Assembly: GCA_002369495.1 (NCBI GenBank)
Contig: DFFD01000181.1
Span: 1 to 7,901 of the forward strand
DNA from: Lachnospiraceae bacterium UBA3785
Lineage (GTDB): Bacteria; Bacillota; Clostridia; Lachnospirales; Lachnospiraceae
DNA length: 7,901 bases
Direction: 5' to 3'
The translations under genes were made by a program, and so were the position numbers. How positions within the stretch are numbered: position 1 is the first letter of the stretch; each line of letters opens with the position of its first letter. Positions 5,922 through 7,901 of this stretch are shown here, piece by piece. Under the pieces are notes generated by a model. That model saw only the letters and a program-made list of their open reading frames with translations, had not been told where the DNA came from and did not search any database.

Positions 5922-7901
5922 TTACTGCTCCTTTCTGCCCCTGCTGAGCGCGCGGATGTAGAAGATGGCGCACAGGGCTGTGAGAATGCCTGCTGCGACG
6001 GTCGCGCCGGTCACGGCGTTCTGCCACCAGGTGCGGACGTAGACGAGTTCCACATCGCTGGTGATGCCGTTCATGGCGTTGCTGCCCGCGGTCGTGTAGA
6101 GGTAGTACTTGATGGCGTCTTTCATTTTCTGCTGGAAGACCGCGTCGGAAGCGATCGCGGAACGGCTGGCGGTCATGGTGCCCCATTCCGTGCCGTCGTA
6201 GGAGGTCGGACCGGCGAGCATCGTGCCGCCGCCGCCGAGGACGGAGTCTTTCCAGTTCATGTAGTCAGCGCCGTTGATCATGTCGGTGATGATGCCGCCC
6301 GTGTAGCCCCACTCGTTGCGGAGGATCTGCTCCTGCACGCCGATGTGAGCGCCGGCAAACACGGTGCCGATGCGGTTGAAGGCGGTCATGACCATCTTCG
6401 CGTGGTTCGAGGACAGGCAGCCCTGGAAACCGCGGAGCTCGGTCTCACGGCCGGCCTGCTCGGTCAGGAAGGTGGACATGCCGGAGCGGTTCATTTCCTG
6501 ATGGTTGAAGGCAAGGTGCTTGGGCTCCATCATGAGGCCCTTGCTCTCGCCGCCGATGCAGACCGCGACGGACATCAGGTTGACCAGCATCGGATCTTCG
6601 GAGTAGTACTCATGGTTGCGGGAGCAGTAGGGAGCGCGGTGCAGGTTTGCACCGGGGCCCATCATGCTCGCATCGTTGGACCAGAGGGACTCCTCGCCGA
6701 GCATCTCGCCTTCGCGCACGATGAGCTCCTGGTTGAAGGTCGCAGCGGCCACCGGAGCGGTCGGCATGACGGCCATGGAGTATTTTGCGTAGGGGCTGTC
6801 GGTCCCGACGTAGGTGGGCTCGTCAGAGTTGGAATCGGACCATTTGACGGAGTAGCCGCCGACCTGGTCAAACACGAAGCCGATCGGGCCGTCGTTCATG
6901 TAGGTCCTCGGGAAACCGATGGAGTCGATGTTCTCGAGGTCGTCGCCGCCGCACTCGATGAAGTTGATCGCCTCGTCGAGCGTGATCTGGTCAAGGAGCA
7001 GATCCCACTGGGGATCGTCGAAGTCGAGGACGCCGGCGTAGTTGCCGTCATCGTCGGTGATGATGAAGTCGCAGAGCCTGAGGCCGTTCTGGGCGCCCCA
7101 GGTGACGTCGCCGGAGTTCTCGGCGAGGCTGTAGGTCCTGTTGGTGAGGCCGACCATCATCTCATCCGTCGGATGCAGGGTCTCGACGGTCGTCCAGCCC
7201 TTCGACCAGTCGGAGCGAGTCATGTACTCGGCCGCGCCCGGGATCAGCTTGTTGATGTCAGCGTCCTGAAGCGCATTTTCGACACCGTCGGAGTAGGTCT
7301 CGATGTCCGTGTCGGCGAGTTCCCAGGTCTTTGCATTTTCCGCATTGATCGACTCGTTAGTGTTGATGAAGAGGCCGGCTTCGGACCCGGTCTTCGCGGC
7401 GATGATGTTGTTGAGAGCCTCATGCGCGCCGTTGCCGATCGAGAAGTAGTAGGTGCCCGCGTCGAGCGTCCATGCGCCCATGGTGCCGTCCGCCTTCACG
7501 GCGTTCTCGTCGTAGCTGGCGATGTAGGCCGGATCGAAGGTCACGGTGACTTTTTCGGATGCGCCCGGCTCAAGGACCGAGGTTTTGCCGAAGCCGATCA
7601 GGTTGACAGCTGCCTTCTCAAGGCCGCCCGCGGTGTAGGGAGCCTGCACATAGAGCTCGACGATGGACTTGCCCGCGACGTCGCCGGTGTTGGTGACGTT
7701 CACGACCGCCGTGCCCTGGCCGCCGACCGTGACGTCCACGCTCTCGAGCGTCTGCTCAAAGGTCGTGTAGGAGAGGCCGAAGCCGAACGGATAGACCATC
7801 TCGACTGCGTAATTCCAGGAGCCGCCCGCAGCGGAGCCGGCCTCGGAGGAGGCGTTGTTGGCTCCGAGGACCAGATCCTCATAGCGGGTCTCGTAGTACT
7901 T
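5922..7901 (-). CDS. Membrane-anchored GH3 glycosidase with reversed domain order (5' end outside window)
   Basis: 659 residues are visible, counted from the window edge; the start lies beyond base 7901. The frame begins with the end of the GH3 C-terminal domain (KYYETRYEDLVLGANNA, then VYPFGFGLSYT at ~36-46). An Fn3-like domain follows (~50-155, ending in DAGTYYFSIGNGAHEAL). The catalytic (alpha/beta)8 domain (~290-600) comes after it, so the order is the reverse of most GH3 enzymes, as known from some rumen clostridia. GH3 motifs are present: MNDGPIGF (Asp337), GPGANLHRAPY, NHEYYSEDP, KHLAFNHQEMNRSG (Lys461-His462), MTAFNRIG, and GGIITDM with Asp540 as the expected nucleophile. A single helix near the end (~628-650) followed by RALSRGRKEQ anchors it with the enzyme domain outside. 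It probably releases sugars from beta-glycosides at the cell surface; glucosidase versus xylosidase cannot be decided. The stop is TAA 5922-5924, abutting the next gene. Confidence 0.88.
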   Translation of the reverse strand, partial: KYYETRYEDLVLGANNASSEAGSAAGGSWNYAVEMVYPFGFGLSYTTFEQTLESVDVTVGGQGTAVVNVTNTGDVAGKSIVELYVQAPYTAGGLEKAAVNLIGFGKTSVLEPGASEKVTVTFDPAYIASYDENAVKADGTMGAWTLDAGTYYFSIGNGAHEALNNIIAAKTGSEAGLFINTNESINAENAKTWELADTDIETYSDGVENALQDADINKLIPGAAEYMTRSDWSKGWTTVETLHPTDEMMVGLTNRTYSLAENSGDVTWGAQNGLRLCDFIITDDDGNYAGVLDFDDPQWDLLLDQITLDEAINFIECGGDDLENIDSIGFPRTYMNDGPIGFVFDQVGGYSVKWSDSNSDEPTYVGTDSPYAKYSMAVMPTAPVAAATFNQELIVREGEMLGEESLWSNDASMMGPGANLHRAPYCSRNHEYYSEDPMLVNLMSVAVCIGGESKGLMMEPKHLAFNHQEMNRSGMSTFLTEQAGRETELRGFQGCLSSNHAKMVMTAFNRIGTVFAGAHIGVQEQILRNEWGYTGGIITDMINGADYMNWKDSVLGGGGTMLAGPTSYDGTEWGTMTASRSAIASDAVFQQKMKDAIKYYLYTTAGSNAMNGITSDVELVYVRTWWQNAVTGATVAAGILTALCAIFYIRALSRGRKEQ

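Overview
The window looks like a carbohydrate-utilisation locus from a GC-rich anaerobic Bacillota, most likely a gut or rumen clostridium of Lachnospiraceae type. The reasons are strong AGGAGG-type ribosome binding sites, tightly packed genes with TAA stops, strongly GC-biased third codon positions, and a GH3 enzyme with its domains in the reversed order known from rumen clostridia. The taxonomic call is an inference from gene style, not from a marker gene.

Layout, left to right. Bases 1-167 hold the 3' end of a plus-strand gene (last ~54 residues, perhaps a HAD-type hydrolase), followed by two plus-direction terminator hairpins (167-195 and 204-227). Everything else is on the minus strand and is read from right to left. 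It starts with a 5'-truncated membrane-anchored GH3 glycosidase (7901 to 5922). A small four-helix membrane protein abuts it exactly (5921-5529). A 26-base perfect GC palindrome with a T-rich tail (5481-5518) follows. Then comes a three-gene run: a GPH-type sugar:cation symporter with a GTG start (5470-3803), a cytoplasmic GH5 glycosidase (3800-2640) and a GH2 glycosidase (2615-237). No stretch over 300 bases lacks a gene.

How the genes fit together (inference). The GH3 enzyme would trim oligosaccharides at the outer face of the membrane and the symporter would import the products. The GH5 and GH2 enzymes, which lack signal peptides, would finish hydrolysis in the cytoplasm. The sugar cannot be fixed from sequence alone; a beta-linked plant glucan or hemicellulose oligosaccharide is plausible. 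No transcription regulator is visible.

The most notable point is that the GH2 frame is interrupted by one in-frame TGA at 1158-1160. It lies between the codon for the acid/base glutamate and the codon for the nucleophile glutamate. As read, no fragment contains both catalytic residues, so the gene is either a fresh nonsense allele, a sequence error, or dependent on stop-codon readthrough. I see no convincing evidence of a wholly new system; the other points of interest are the GC palindrome before the symporter and the unstudied GH3/small-membrane-protein pair.
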